Shown: one piece after another, positions 24,265 to 32,832 of the stretch | Layout of the letters: every line of letters starts with the position of its first letter | Numbering within the stretch: position 1 is the first letter of the stretch | DNA from: Chitinophagaceae bacterium | GTDB taxonomy: Bacteria; Bacteroidota; Bacteroidia; Chitinophagales; Chitinophagaceae | Reading direction: 5' to 3' | DNA length: 44,836 nt | Assembly (NCBI GenBank): GCA_025360525.1 | Contig: JANYCA010000011.1 | Coordinates: 1 to 44,836 of the forward strand | The notes under the pieces: generated by a model | The model's input: the letters and a program-made list of their open reading frames with translations, nothing else | Database searches by the model: none | Told to the model about the DNA's origin: nothing | Made by a program: the position numbers and the translations under genes

Positions 24265-24810
24265 ATGAATTGGAAAACACTTTCATCCGACTATATTTCA
24301 AAACACCCCTATTTTAATGCGAGGGTAGATAAGTGCGAAATGCCGGATGGTAAAATTGTTGAAACTTATTATGTTGTGGAAATGCCTGTTTCGGTTTGTG
24401 CCCTTGCCATTACAGCAGAAGGAAAAGCAATAATTGTGAAGCAATACAGGCATCCAATACAGCAAACTATTTATGAGCTGCCAGGTGGCTTTATTGATGA
24501 AGGTGAAACACCGGTATTAGGAATTGCAAGAGAACTACTGGAAGAAACCGGGTATGAATTTTCTGCTGTCTATGATGTAGGAAAGGTTGCGGCGAATCCC
24601 GGTGTGTTAAATAATTTTACACAGCTTTTTTTGATGACAGGTGGCAAAAAGATAAGCCAGCAACAACTCGACCACAATGAAGAAATAGAGGTGGAGTTGA
24701 TGTCATTGGAAGTGGTAAAACGCATGCTGATGAAGAATGATTTTCCGCAAGCTTTGCACACTTGCTGCCTACTATATGCATTTAAAAAACTAGAAGAAAT
24801 TACTGAATAA
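24265..24810 (+). CDS. Nudix hydrolase (ADP-sugar pyrophosphatase type)
   Basis: The 181-residue protein has a canonical Nudix box at about 75-97 (GFIDEGE then REL-LEETGY) preceded by ELPGG, as in ADP-ribose pyrophosphatases. The IVKQYRHPIQQTIYELPGG stretch is typical of the ADP-sugar branch, which splits ADP-ribose to AMP and ribose-5-phosphate. I start at ATG 24265 (MNWKTLSS) because the longer open frame overlaps the preceding gene and adds unrelated sequence. It probably is the last gene of the ABC-FKBP-YfiT operon (38-bp gap) and converges on folC. Confidence 0.87.
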   Translation: MNWKTLSSDYISKHPYFNARVDKCEMPDGKIVETYYVVEMPVSVCALAITAEGKAIIVKQYRHPIQQTIYELPGGFIDEGETPVLGIARELLEETGYEFSAVYDVGKVAANPGVLNNFTQLFLMTGGKKISQQQLDHNEEIEVELMSLEVVKRMLMKNDFPQALHTCCLLYAFKKLEEITE

Positions 24811-24851
24811 AAATTATTTTATAAGTCAATATTATTTGTGTAAAAAAGCTA

Positions 24852-26144
24852 TTAATAGTTTACTTCTCCAATTAAAAAAACACTTCCGCACACTATTATA
24901 ACTGCATCTTTTTCAGCCGTCAGTTTAGCTGCAGTAATGGCCGCATTAACGTCATCGTAATAAGTGCCTGTTAATCCAAAAACAGCCGCTTTGTCCTGTA
25001 AATCCTTTGCTGGCAAGGCTCGTGGAATATGTGCATTTGTAAAATAATAAGCGGCATCAGCTGGCAACATCTTCAACACCGCATCAATCTCCTTATCTTT
25101 CACCATGCCAATTACAAAATGATAGGGTTTATTTGGATACACCAGTTGCAGGTGCATTAATACCTGTGCAATACCTGCTTCATTATGGGCAACATCCAGC
25201 ACTAAAGTGGGTGTTTCTTGTAGTACCTGCCACCTGCCCTGTAGGCCGGTTACTTTTTTTACGTTAGCGAGGGCAGTTTTCTCCTGTTCTTCAGTTAGTA
25301 AAAATCCCTGGTTTAATAAAATGCTTTCTGCACATAGCACGGTACACAGGTTTTGAGACTGGTAAATTCCGTTTAAATCCAACAGAAATTCTTCAGTAAT
25401 ATTTTGCATGATATTGGTTACCGTACATTGCATATTTTGTGCTGAAATGCTTTTGTGATTTACCCGGTACTCATCCTGTACAAAATGAATGGGTGCATTT
25501 TCTTTAGTCGCTTTCTCTATAAAAATATCTTTTGTTTCTGGTAAATATTCTCCAATCACAACAGGTACATTTTGCTTAATGATGCCCGCTTTTTCATAGG
25601 CAATTTTGGGCAAGCTATTTCCTAGAATATTCATGTGGTCCCAGCCAATATTGGTAATAACAGATAGGATGGGCGTGATAATATTGGTGCTATCGAGCCT
25701 GCCGCCAAGTCCTGTTTCAATAATGGCAATATCAACTTTTTCTGATGCAAAAAAGTCAAACGCCATTGCCACGGTTAATTCAAAAAAAGAAGGCTGAATT
25801 TTTGCTGTTAATGCTTTTGTTTTTTCGGTAAAGTCTATTACAAATTCCTGCGTAATCAGCTGCCCGTTTAACCTTATTCTTTCCCGGAAATCTTTTAAGT
25901 GTGGGGAGGTATACAATCCCGTTTTGTAACCGGCTTGTTGTAATATTGCCGCTAGCATATGGCTGGTACTTCCCTTGCCATTGGTGCCTGCAATATGGAT
26001 GCTTTTAAACTTAGTTTGAGGATTATCTAAAGCAGCACACAACTCGATTGTATTGTGCAGGTCGCTTTTGTAAGCTGCTGTCCCTATTCTGCTGAACATG
26101 GGCAGTTGCTTATATAAATAGTCGATGGTTTGCTGGTAGTTCAT
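24852..26144 (-). CDS. folC: folylpolyglutamate/dihydrofolate synthase
   Basis: This is a 430-residue Mur-ligase-type enzyme. The ATP loop is IAGTNGKGSTSHML (GTNGKGS at 53-59), followed by the FolC-specific GLYTSPHLKDFRERIRLNG near 76-94, IIETGLGGRLDSTN near 140, and the C-terminal VLDVAHNEAG segment. It adds L-glutamate to dihydropteroate and to folates in the cytoplasm (bifunctional in most bacteria). Length and motifs are normal. It is a single minus-strand gene between two plus-strand operons. The 288-bp region on its 5' side holds the promoter of the oxidoreductase gene and no other gene I can support. Confidence 0.95.
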   Translation of the reverse strand: MNYQQTIDYLYKQLPMFSRIGTAAYKSDLHNTIELCAALDNPQTKFKSIHIAGTNGKGSTSHMLAAILQQAGYKTGLYTSPHLKDFRERIRLNGQLITQEFVIDFTEKTKALTAKIQPSFFELTVAMAFDFFASEKVDIAIIETGLGGRLDSTNIITPILSVITNIGWDHMNILGNSLPKIAYEKAGIIKQNVPVVIGEYLPETKDIFIEKATKENAPIHFVQDEYRVNHKSISAQNMQCTVTNIMQNITEEFLLDLNGIYQSQNLCTVLCAESILLNQGFLLTEEQEKTALANVKKVTGLQGRWQVLQETPTLVLDVAHNEAGIAQVLMHLQLVYPNKPYHFVIGMVKDKEIDAVLKMLPADAAYYFTNAHIPRALPAKDLQDKAAVFGLTGTYYDDVNAAITAAKLTAEKDAVIIVCGSVFLIGEVNY

Positions 26145-26384
26145 GATAAAAGTAAATCCTTCAATGCTGTGGTAATTTTATCATCTTACTTACCTGTACA
26201 ATGCATAAAAGATGTCAAATATAGGTAAGGAAAACGTTGGTATAAAGTATTCGCCTGTATTGTTTGCGATTGCTTCGCATGATAACAATATTCACGGATA
26301 TTGATATAACATCTGTTGTTTTGTTTACCAGAGATTTATAAACGATATAGAATCATAATATTATACACAATCTTTACCATGAGA

Positions 26385-26416
26385 TTGGTTTCTATTATGC
26401 TTGCATTGTATCTTTG
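26385..26416 (+). promoter_or_regulatory. Bacteroidota-type promoter for the Gfo/Idh gene
   Basis: A TTG (26385-26387) and an exact TAnnTTTG box (TATCTTTG, 26409-26416) are separated by 21 nt, the spacing of the known Bacteroidota sigma-factor consensus. The start codon at 26433 follows 16 nt later. Transcription would therefore start near 26422, which rules out the longer open frame that begins at 26316. Confidence 0.6.
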
Positions 26417-26432
26417 GGCAAACTATATTGCT

Positions 26433-27407
26433 ATGCTAAGAGTGGGCGTTTTGGGAGTAGGTCATTTGGGGAAATTTCATTTAAACAACTGGAAAGAAAT
26501 TGAGGGCGTGGTTATTGCCGGGTTTTACGATCCCAACGATCAAATAGCGCAGGAAGTTGTAGACAAATATCAAATAAAAAGATTTACCTCTGTTGATGCT
26601 TTATTGGATGCATGCGATGCGGTCGATATCATTGCGCCTACCATTGCTCATTTTGAACTGTGCAAACCTGCCATCACAAAAGGTAAGCACGTATTTGTTG
26701 AAAAGCCTTTGGCCAACAGCATGGATGAAGCAAGGGAATTGGTGAAACTGGCAAAGGAAGCCAATATAAAATTTCAGGTTGGTCATGTTGAAAGATTTAA
26801 CCCTGCTTTTTTGGCCATAAAAAATATGAAACTGGAGCCGATGTTTATAGAAGTACATCGCTTGGCGCAATTTAACCCAAGGGGTACAGATGTAAGTGTT
26901 ATCCTCGATTTGATGATTCATGATATTGACATTATCCTCAACCTCGTTAAAAGCAATGTAAAAAATATTTCTGCCAATGGCGTGGCAGTAATGAGTGATA
27001 CGCCTGATATTGCCAACGTTCGTATTGAGTTCGACAACAGCTGTGTGGCGAATCTTACCAGCAGCCGCATTTCTATGAAAAAGATGCGCAAAATGAGACT
27101 CTTTCAAAAAGATGCCTACATCGGAATTGATTTTTTAGAGAAGAAAACAGAGATTATTAAACTCAGTTCTCCTGAAGATAAAAACGTATTTACTTTCGAC
27201 ATTGAAACCAATCACGGTAAAAAAACAATTGCAATATCCAACCCGGCCGTGGCTGCAGATGGCAATGCGATCAAGTTAGAATTAGAAGCTTTTAAAACTT
27301 CTATCATCAATAATACTGAAACTGCGGTAACGGTAATGGATGGCTTCAGGGCAATGGATGTTGCCCACCAGATTCTAGAAAAAATAGCCAGCGCAATTGT
27401 ACATTAA
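26433..27407 (+). CDS. Gfo/Idh/MocA family oxidoreductase
   Basis: This 324-residue NAD(P)-dependent oxidoreductase has an N-terminal Rossmann motif GVGHLGKFH (Gly8, Gly10, Gly13) and the conserved EKPLAN (90-95). In the C-terminal domain the catalytic-region LDLMIHDIDIILNLV occurs near 157-171. Family members oxidise or reduce sugars, inositols or nucleotide sugars; the exact substrate is not readable. The gene is followed 33 bp later by a polysaccharide sugar-phosphate transferase, so a role in making an unusual sugar for the envelope is a reasonable guess. The start at 26433 is chosen from the promoter position and the Rossmann fold beginning. Confidence 0.87.
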   Translation: MLRVGVLGVGHLGKFHLNNWKEIEGVVIAGFYDPNDQIAQEVVDKYQIKRFTSVDALLDACDAVDIIAPTIAHFELCKPAITKGKHVFVEKPLANSMDEARELVKLAKEANIKFQVGHVERFNPAFLAIKNMKLEPMFIEVHRLAQFNPRGTDVSVILDLMIHDIDIILNLVKSNVKNISANGVAVMSDTPDIANVRIEFDNSCVANLTSSRISMKKMRKMRLFQKDAYIGIDFLEKKTEIIKLSSPEDKNVFTFDIETNHGKKTIAISNPAVAADGNAIKLELEAFKTSIINNTETAVTVMDGFRAMDVAHQILEKIASAIVH

Positions 27408-27440
27408 TTTAACCTTTATCAATTCCAATTTTTTATTATT

Positions 27441-28838
27441 TTGAAACAACCCCGTGTACATATTGGTTGGCTTATTGCAGCGGATATTGCAGGTGCCCTG
27501 TTTACCTGGGTGTTGTTTTATTACATCCGAACAGATATTTATCATTATTCTTTTTCAATACCCTCAGGGTTTTACCTGGGTGCGTTTTTGTATCTCCTGG
27601 GCTGGCTGAGTCTCCACTTGCTGAGTGGTGCCTACGAATCAGTTTATCAGAAATCTGCCATCACCGAAATTCTGCGAACCATTATAATAAGTTTAATTGG
27701 TTGTTTAGTATTGCTGTTTTTTTTTATTTTAAAAAACCCACAATCGAATAATGCACGCTATTACAACGAGTTTTTTAGTTTATTACTACCGGTATTTATA
27801 GTAACTGTGGCTACACGATTGTTTTACTGGAAACTCACCCAAAAACAGCTACAAAAAGGTACAGTTCGCTTTAATGTATTGTTGATAGGGTCTGGTAAAA
27901 ATGCAAGTGATTTTTTTCAGCTATTTAAAAAAAACAATGTTGATACCGGCTACCACATTAATAGCTTTTTAAACGTTAATGGCAATAACGGAGTAGAATT
28001 ACCCGGTACTATTAGCCGGTATAATAATCTTGTAATGCTGGATGAAATAATTACACTGCATCAAATAGAAGAAGTTATTATTACCATCGAAAAAAATGAC
28101 AGGGGATTGCTTACAAAAATATTGCAGCTGTTAAGCGACAAGGATGTCAATATCAAAATCACACCCGATTATGTCGATATCATCAGCGGTGCAGTTCAAA
28201 CCAATAATTTAATGGGCGTACCATTAATTGACGTCCACAGCGGATTACTGCCTTCCTGGCAAAAAAATATGAAGCGATTTATCGACCTGGTAATTTCAAT
28301 CGCCGGCATTATATTGCTGTTCCCGCTGTTTGTATATGCAGCAATTCGAACAAAATTATCTTCCAAAGGCCCCATACTTTTTTTACAGGAGAGAGTAGGG
28401 TATAAGGGTAAACCATTTATTATCTATAAATTCCGGAGTATGGTTTTTCACGCAGAACCTAATGGTCCTTTGCTTAGTTCCGACGATGACCAGCGGATTA
28501 CCCATTGGGGTAAAACCATGCGTAAATGGCGGCTTGATGAACTGCCGCAATTATGGAACATTATTATGGGCGAGATGAGCCTTGTAGGGCCAAGGCCAGA
28601 AAGAAAATTTTATGTAGATCAAATTGTTTTGCTTCACCCGGAATACAATTATGTTTTTAAAGTTAAACCCGGCCTTACCAGTTGGGGCATGGTTAAATTT
28701 GGCTACGCATCCTCCGTAACAGAAATGATTCTTCGCATGCCCTACGATTTAATGTATATTGAAAATACATCGCTGTTGCTTGATATCCGTATTATGTTGC
28801 ACACCCTCTCAACCATTTTTAAAGGTAAGGGCAAGTAG
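27441..28838 (+). CDS. polyprenyl-phosphate sugar-1-phosphate transferase (WcaJ/WbaP-type)
   Basis: The 465-residue membrane protein has four N-terminal transmembrane helices (within about 8-130), a soluble CoA-binding-like middle domain (about 138-260), another membrane helix (SIAGIILLFPLFVYAAI), and the C-terminal bacterial sugar transferase domain. That domain contains FLQERVGYKGKPFIIYKFRSM, KWRLDELPQLWNI and MSLVGPRPE, the motifs of this family. It transfers a sugar-1-phosphate from a nucleotide sugar to undecaprenyl phosphate, starting a capsule, exopolysaccharide or O-antigen repeat. The start is a TTG at 27441, since no ATG precedes the first helix. No other polysaccharide gene is in the window. 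Confidence 0.9.
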   Translation: MKQPRVHIGWLIAADIAGALFTWVLFYYIRTDIYHYSFSIPSGFYLGAFLYLLGWLSLHLLSGAYESVYQKSAITEILRTIIISLIGCLVLLFFFILKNPQSNNARYYNEFFSLLLPVFIVTVATRLFYWKLTQKQLQKGTVRFNVLLIGSGKNASDFFQLFKKNNVDTGYHINSFLNVNGNNGVELPGTISRYNNLVMLDEIITLHQIEEVIITIEKNDRGLLTKILQLLSDKDVNIKITPDYVDIISGAVQTNNLMGVPLIDVHSGLLPSWQKNMKRFIDLVISIAGIILLFPLFVYAAIRTKLSSKGPILFLQERVGYKGKPFIIYKFRSMVFHAEPNGPLLSSDDDQRITHWGKTMRKWRLDELPQLWNIIMGEMSLVGPRPERKFYVDQIVLLHPEYNYVFKVKPGLTSWGMVKFGYASSVTEMILRMPYDLMYIENTSLLLDIRIMLHTLSTIFKGKGK

Positions 28839-29014
28839 CAGGGAGTGAGTTTTTATAAACGAATTGATACTAACACGGGAGTAGTCCAAACCATTTTAAA
28901 ATCTACATTATGCTCGTAATTAAATTATATAAATTTTTTGGAAGCGATGCAGATGCGAAATGAGATGACTTTGAATGCAATATGACTCGCCGAAAAGTAT
29001 AAATGTATATTGGT

Positions 29015-29022
29015 TATATTTG
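29015..29022 (+). promoter_or_regulatory. -7 box for the M1 peptidase gene
   Basis: TATATTTG is an exact TAnnTTTG match 12 nt before the ATG at 29035. No -33 TTG is evident at the right distance. The box lies inside the longer open frame from 28975 and so supports the later start. Confidence 0.4.
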
Positions 29023-29034
29023 ATTAAAACACCG

Positions 29035-31890
29035 ATGATGCGGAAATTATTATTGTTAGTTTTTTTTAGTATTTATTACATCATTGCAACGGGCCAGCAA
29101 ATTTATTGGCAGCAGCAGGTTGATTATACCATCAATGTTTCATTAAATGATGCAGATAATACACTAGATGGCGCTGTGTCTATGAATTACTTTAATAATT
29201 CTCCGGATACGCTCCATTTCATCTGGATGCATCTTTGGCCCAATGCCTATAAAAATGATCTTACAGCACTCAGCGATCAAACATTACAAAACGGAAGCAC
29301 TGATTTTTATTTTAGCAACAACGATCAACGTGGTTATATCAATCGGTTAAATTTTACAGTAAACGGCTCCGTGGCGCAAATGGAAAATCATCCACAACAT
29401 CAGGATATTATTAAGATCATTTTATCAACTCCACTGCCTCCCGGTGCCAACTGCATTATACAAACACCCTTTCACGAAAAGTTGCCGTTCAACTTTTCAA
29501 GGGGCGGTCACAATGGCCAATCTTACCAGGTAACCCAGTGGTATCCCAAGCCGGCTGTGTACGACCGTAAAGGCTGGCATCCTATGCCTTACCTTAACCA
29601 GGGTGAATTTTACAGTGAGTTTGGCAACTACACTGTTCACATTACACTACAAGCTAACTATGTAGTAGCTGCTACAGGTAATTTGGTAAATGAAAATACC
29701 ACCCCCTCCAACAGTAAAGCAGCAGCAATAAAATCAGCACCTAAGAAGCCAGTTAAAAAAGATATTTTTCACCCCCAAAAAACGGTTGAAGTAGAAGCTG
29801 AAATTCCTTCTGCCCGCAATTTAAAAACGGTAACCTACAGTCAGCAAAATGTACACGACTTTGCATGGTTTGCAGATAGACGCTTTAAACTGGTAACAGA
29901 TACGCTGGCACTTCCATCGGGCAGAGTGATTAAGGTAAATGCCTTTAATGTTACCGGCGACAAGGATAATGGCTACTGGAAAAGTGCGGTTAAGTATATT
30001 AAAAAAGCGGTGCTAACAAGAAGTGAGCGACTGGGGGAATACCCTTACGATGTGGTTACGGCTGCCGAAGGAAATGTAACCTACCCTGGCGGGATGGAAT
30101 ATCCAACTATCACACTAATTTCTGGTGTAACCAGCAGTTTGGATTTAGAAGAATTGATTGAGCATGAAGTTGGCCACAACTGGTTTTATGGTATTTTAGC
30201 CAGCAACGAAAGGGAGCACGCCTGGATGGATGAAGGCATGAATACTTATTATGATACCCGGTATTGGAACGGGGAAAAAGATATCAACTTAAGGAAAGAA
30301 ACAGGCAATTCATTTATTGCCAATCGCCTGCCTTCCAATCTTAATATTTTTATAATGCAGTATATTATTTCCCTGCAAAAAGACCAACCCATTGAAACGG
30401 CTGCTGATAAACTTGCCGGATATAATTATGATCCATCTGTATATCACAAGGCCAGCAGGTGGATGAAATTATTGGAGCAAACCCTTGGCAGATCAGTGTT
30501 TGACAGTTGTATGCATAGCTACTACAACAGCTGGAAATTCAAACATCCTTACCCGGAAGATTTTAAAGCAGTGATAGAAAAAGTGAGTGGTAAAAATGTA
30601 GATGCTATTTTTTCGCTGCTTTCAAAAAAAGGAAATCTTACCAATACAGCAGAAAAGCGAGAACTAAAACTGGCGTCCTTTTTTAGCTTAAAAGCCACAG
30701 ACAAATACAAATATATTTTTGTATCGCCTGCCATTGGCAATAACCTGTACGATAAATTAATGCTGGGAGTGGCGGTACATAATTATACTTTGCCGGCAGA
30801 AAAATTTCAGTTCCTGTTAGCACCATTCTATGCAACAGGCTCAAAAAAAATTAACGCACTGGCAAGGGTTAGTTATACATGGATGCCTGGCAACGATGGG
30901 AAGCAGGTGATATTTTCGCTGGCTGGTGCCAAATTCAGCAGAGATGAATTTATTGACTCCACCGGCACAAAAACCCCTCTTGGGTTTAGTAAAATTGTTC
31001 CGTCTGTAAAGATAATTTTTGCCAATAGCAACCCGTTAAGCCATGTTAAAAAATTCCTGCAATGGAAAACATTTTTTATAAGCGAGCAAACTTACCAGTT
31101 TACAAGAGATACCATTAACCAGGTAGATAACATAACCTATCCAACCGCAAGCAGGTATGTAAACCAACTAAAATTTGTGTTGGAAAACAACCGGGTACTC
31201 TATCCCTATAAAGGAGAGTTTATGGTTGAGCAGGGGCGCAACTTTGCCAGGTTGGCATTTACCGGAAATTACTTTTTTAATTATGCCAAAGGCGGTGGTG
31301 CTGAAGTAAGGCTGTTTGCAGGTAAGTTTTTTTACCTGGGCGAAAAAACGTACATCACTCAATACGAAACAGATCCTTATCAGCTCAATCTTACCGGGCC
31401 AAGGGGTTACGAAGATTATACCTATGCTAATTACTTTGCAGGCCGTAATAAATTTGATGGCTATGCATCGCAGCAAATAATGCAGCGGGATGGATTTTTT
31501 AAGGTTGGTACGGATTTGCTTGGAAGCAAGATTGGCAAAACAGATAATTGGCTGGTTGCTGCCAACTTCACCAGCAGCATTCCAAAATCAATCAATCTGC
31601 TGGAAGTGTTGCCATTTAAAATACCACTAAAGTTTTTTGTGGATATTGGCACTTATGCGGAAGCCTGGGATGAAAATGCCAACAAGAGTAAGTTCTTATA
31701 CGACGCAGGTTTACAGCTTTCATTGTTTAAAGATTTGGTGAATGTTTACATACCTATTTTTTATAGTAAAGTATACAGTGATTATTACAAATCAACCATT
31801 ACAGAAAAAAGGTTTTTAAAGACCATATCGTTTAGTATTGATATCCAGAATTTTCAGTTGAAAAAACTCTTACCTCAACTTGCATTATAA
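29035..31890 (+). CDS. secreted M1 aminopeptidase with C-terminal outer-membrane barrel
   Basis: About 951 residues. After a signal peptide (ending ATGQQ, about residue 23) comes an M1 gluzincin peptidase: the beta-sandwich N-terminal domain, then the zinc site HEVGH (377-381) with the third ligand Glu400 in HAWMDEG. The usual GxMEN becomes GGMEYP, as in the 'cold-active' branch. From about residue 555 to the end the sequence alternates aromatic strands (KYKYIFVSPAIGNNLYDKL; VNVYIPIFYSKVYSDYYK; ending FSIDIQNFQLKKLLPQL), which looks like an outer-membrane beta-barrel rather than the normal M1 C-terminal domain. A lysine-rich insert (about 231-252) interrupts the N-terminal part. Start at 29035 or 29038 from the signal peptide and -7 box. 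Confidence 0.85.
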   Translation: MMRKLLLLVFFSIYYIIATGQQIYWQQQVDYTINVSLNDADNTLDGAVSMNYFNNSPDTLHFIWMHLWPNAYKNDLTALSDQTLQNGSTDFYFSNNDQRGYINRLNFTVNGSVAQMENHPQHQDIIKIILSTPLPPGANCIIQTPFHEKLPFNFSRGGHNGQSYQVTQWYPKPAVYDRKGWHPMPYLNQGEFYSEFGNYTVHITLQANYVVAATGNLVNENTTPSNSKAAAIKSAPKKPVKKDIFHPQKTVEVEAEIPSARNLKTVTYSQQNVHDFAWFADRRFKLVTDTLALPSGRVIKVNAFNVTGDKDNGYWKSAVKYIKKAVLTRSERLGEYPYDVVTAAEGNVTYPGGMEYPTITLISGVTSSLDLEELIEHEVGHNWFYGILASNEREHAWMDEGMNTYYDTRYWNGEKDINLRKETGNSFIANRLPSNLNIFIMQYIISLQKDQPIETAADKLAGYNYDPSVYHKASRWMKLLEQTLGRSVFDSCMHSYYNSWKFKHPYPEDFKAVIEKVSGKNVDAIFSLLSKKGNLTNTAEKRELKLASFFSLKATDKYKYIFVSPAIGNNLYDKLMLGVAVHNYTLPAEKFQFLLAPFYATGSKKINALARVSYTWMPGNDGKQVIFSLAGAKFSRDEFIDSTGTKTPLGFSKIVPSVKIIFANSNPLSHVKKFLQWKTFFISEQTYQFTRDTINQVDNITYPTASRYVNQLKFVLENNRVLYPYKGEFMVEQGRNFARLAFTGNYFFNYAKGGGAEVRLFAGKFFYLGEKTYITQYETDPYQLNLTGPRGYEDYTYANYFAGRNKFDGYASQQIMQRDGFFKVGTDLLGSKIGKTDNWLVAANFTSSIPKSINLLEVLPFKIPLKFFVDIGTYAEAWDENANKSKFLYDAGLQLSLFKDLVNVYIPIFYSKVYSDYYKSTITEKRFLKTISFSIDIQNFQLKKLLPQLAL

Positions 31891-31893
31891 ACC

Positions 31894-32805
31894 TTGGCCA
31901 TTCTATATCTTACATACCAGCAAATTAACAAGCAAAAATGGGACGAATGTATAAGCAATGCCAGCAATGGTTTAATTTATGGCTACAGCGTTTACCTCGA
32001 TACCATGGCCGACAGTTGGGATGCACTTGTACTAAACGATTACGATGCAGTGATGCCGTTAACGTGGGGAAGAAAATATGGCATCCGCTATTTGTATCAG
32101 CCGTTTTTTACAGCTAGTCTTGGCGTGTTTGGTAATAATTTGTCCGCCACGTTGTTAAACGATTTTTTACTAGCCATTCCGGCAAATTTTAAATACTGGG
32201 ATATTTATCTTAACGCAGGCAATTATTTTGAATTGCCTGCATTTAAATTATATGAGCGGGCCAATTATGTATTGCCTTTGCAAAATAACTACCAGCAATT
32301 ATTTCAGCAATTTAGAAATAATATAAAACGCAATATTGTCAAAGCAAAAAATTTACAGTTGCTGGTTAAAAAAAATATTCCGGTAGATATGGTTATTGAA
32401 CTGGCTAAAGAACAAGCAACCAGCTTTTCATCCGTCAGTGATAACGATTATAAAAGATTCAAAAAACTGTATCATCATTTCCATAAAAATCAACAGGCAA
32501 CTACTTATGGTGTTTACACGCCGCAAAACCAATTGGTAGCCTCCTGTGTTTTTTTCTTTTCACACAAAAGAGCCTACTATATTTTGGCAGGAAACCATCC
32601 CAATTGTAAAACGCTGGGAGCTTCCCACGCCCTTATTGCCGCTTTTATTGAAGAATATGCTGGCCATGATATCCTACTGGATTTTGAAGGCAGCGATATC
32701 AGCGGCCTGGCATTTTTTTATAGCAGTTTTGGTGCCGCAACAGAAAAATATGTTGGGCTAAAAAACAATAAACTCCCCGGATTATTGAAATTGTTTAAAA
32801 AATAA
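31894..32805 (+). CDS. FemAB/GNAT-like acyltransferase
   Basis: The 303 residues look like two GNAT halves of the FemAB or 'Acetyltransf_6' kind: an N-terminal half with WDALVLNDYDAVMPLTWGRKYGI and a C-terminal half with VYTPQNQLVASCVFFFSHKRAYYILAGNHP and LLDFEGSDISGLAFFYSSFGA, the latter typical of this group. Such enzymes transfer an acyl or aminoacyl group, often to cell-wall or lipid precursors; the substrate here is unknown. The start is TTG 31894, only 3 bp after the stop of the M1-barrel gene, so the two are probably translationally coupled. There is no signal peptide. Confidence 0.75.
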   Translation: MAILYLTYQQINKQKWDECISNASNGLIYGYSVYLDTMADSWDALVLNDYDAVMPLTWGRKYGIRYLYQPFFTASLGVFGNNLSATLLNDFLLAIPANFKYWDIYLNAGNYFELPAFKLYERANYVLPLQNNYQQLFQQFRNNIKRNIVKAKNLQLLVKKNIPVDMVIELAKEQATSFSSVSDNDYKRFKKLYHHFHKNQQATTYGVYTPQNQLVASCVFFFSHKRAYYILAGNHPNCKTLGASHALIAAFIEEYAGHDILLDFEGSDISGLAFFYSSFGAATEKYVGLKNNKLPGLLKLFKK

Positions 32806-32832
32806 TACACCAGTAAATCAGTTAGTAGTATT

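Noticed and set aside
26316..26432. 39-residue N-terminal extension of the Gfo/Idh oxidoreductase
   Set aside because: A promoter-like TTG-N21-TATCTTTG lies inside it, and the Rossmann fold begins directly at the ATG at 26433.
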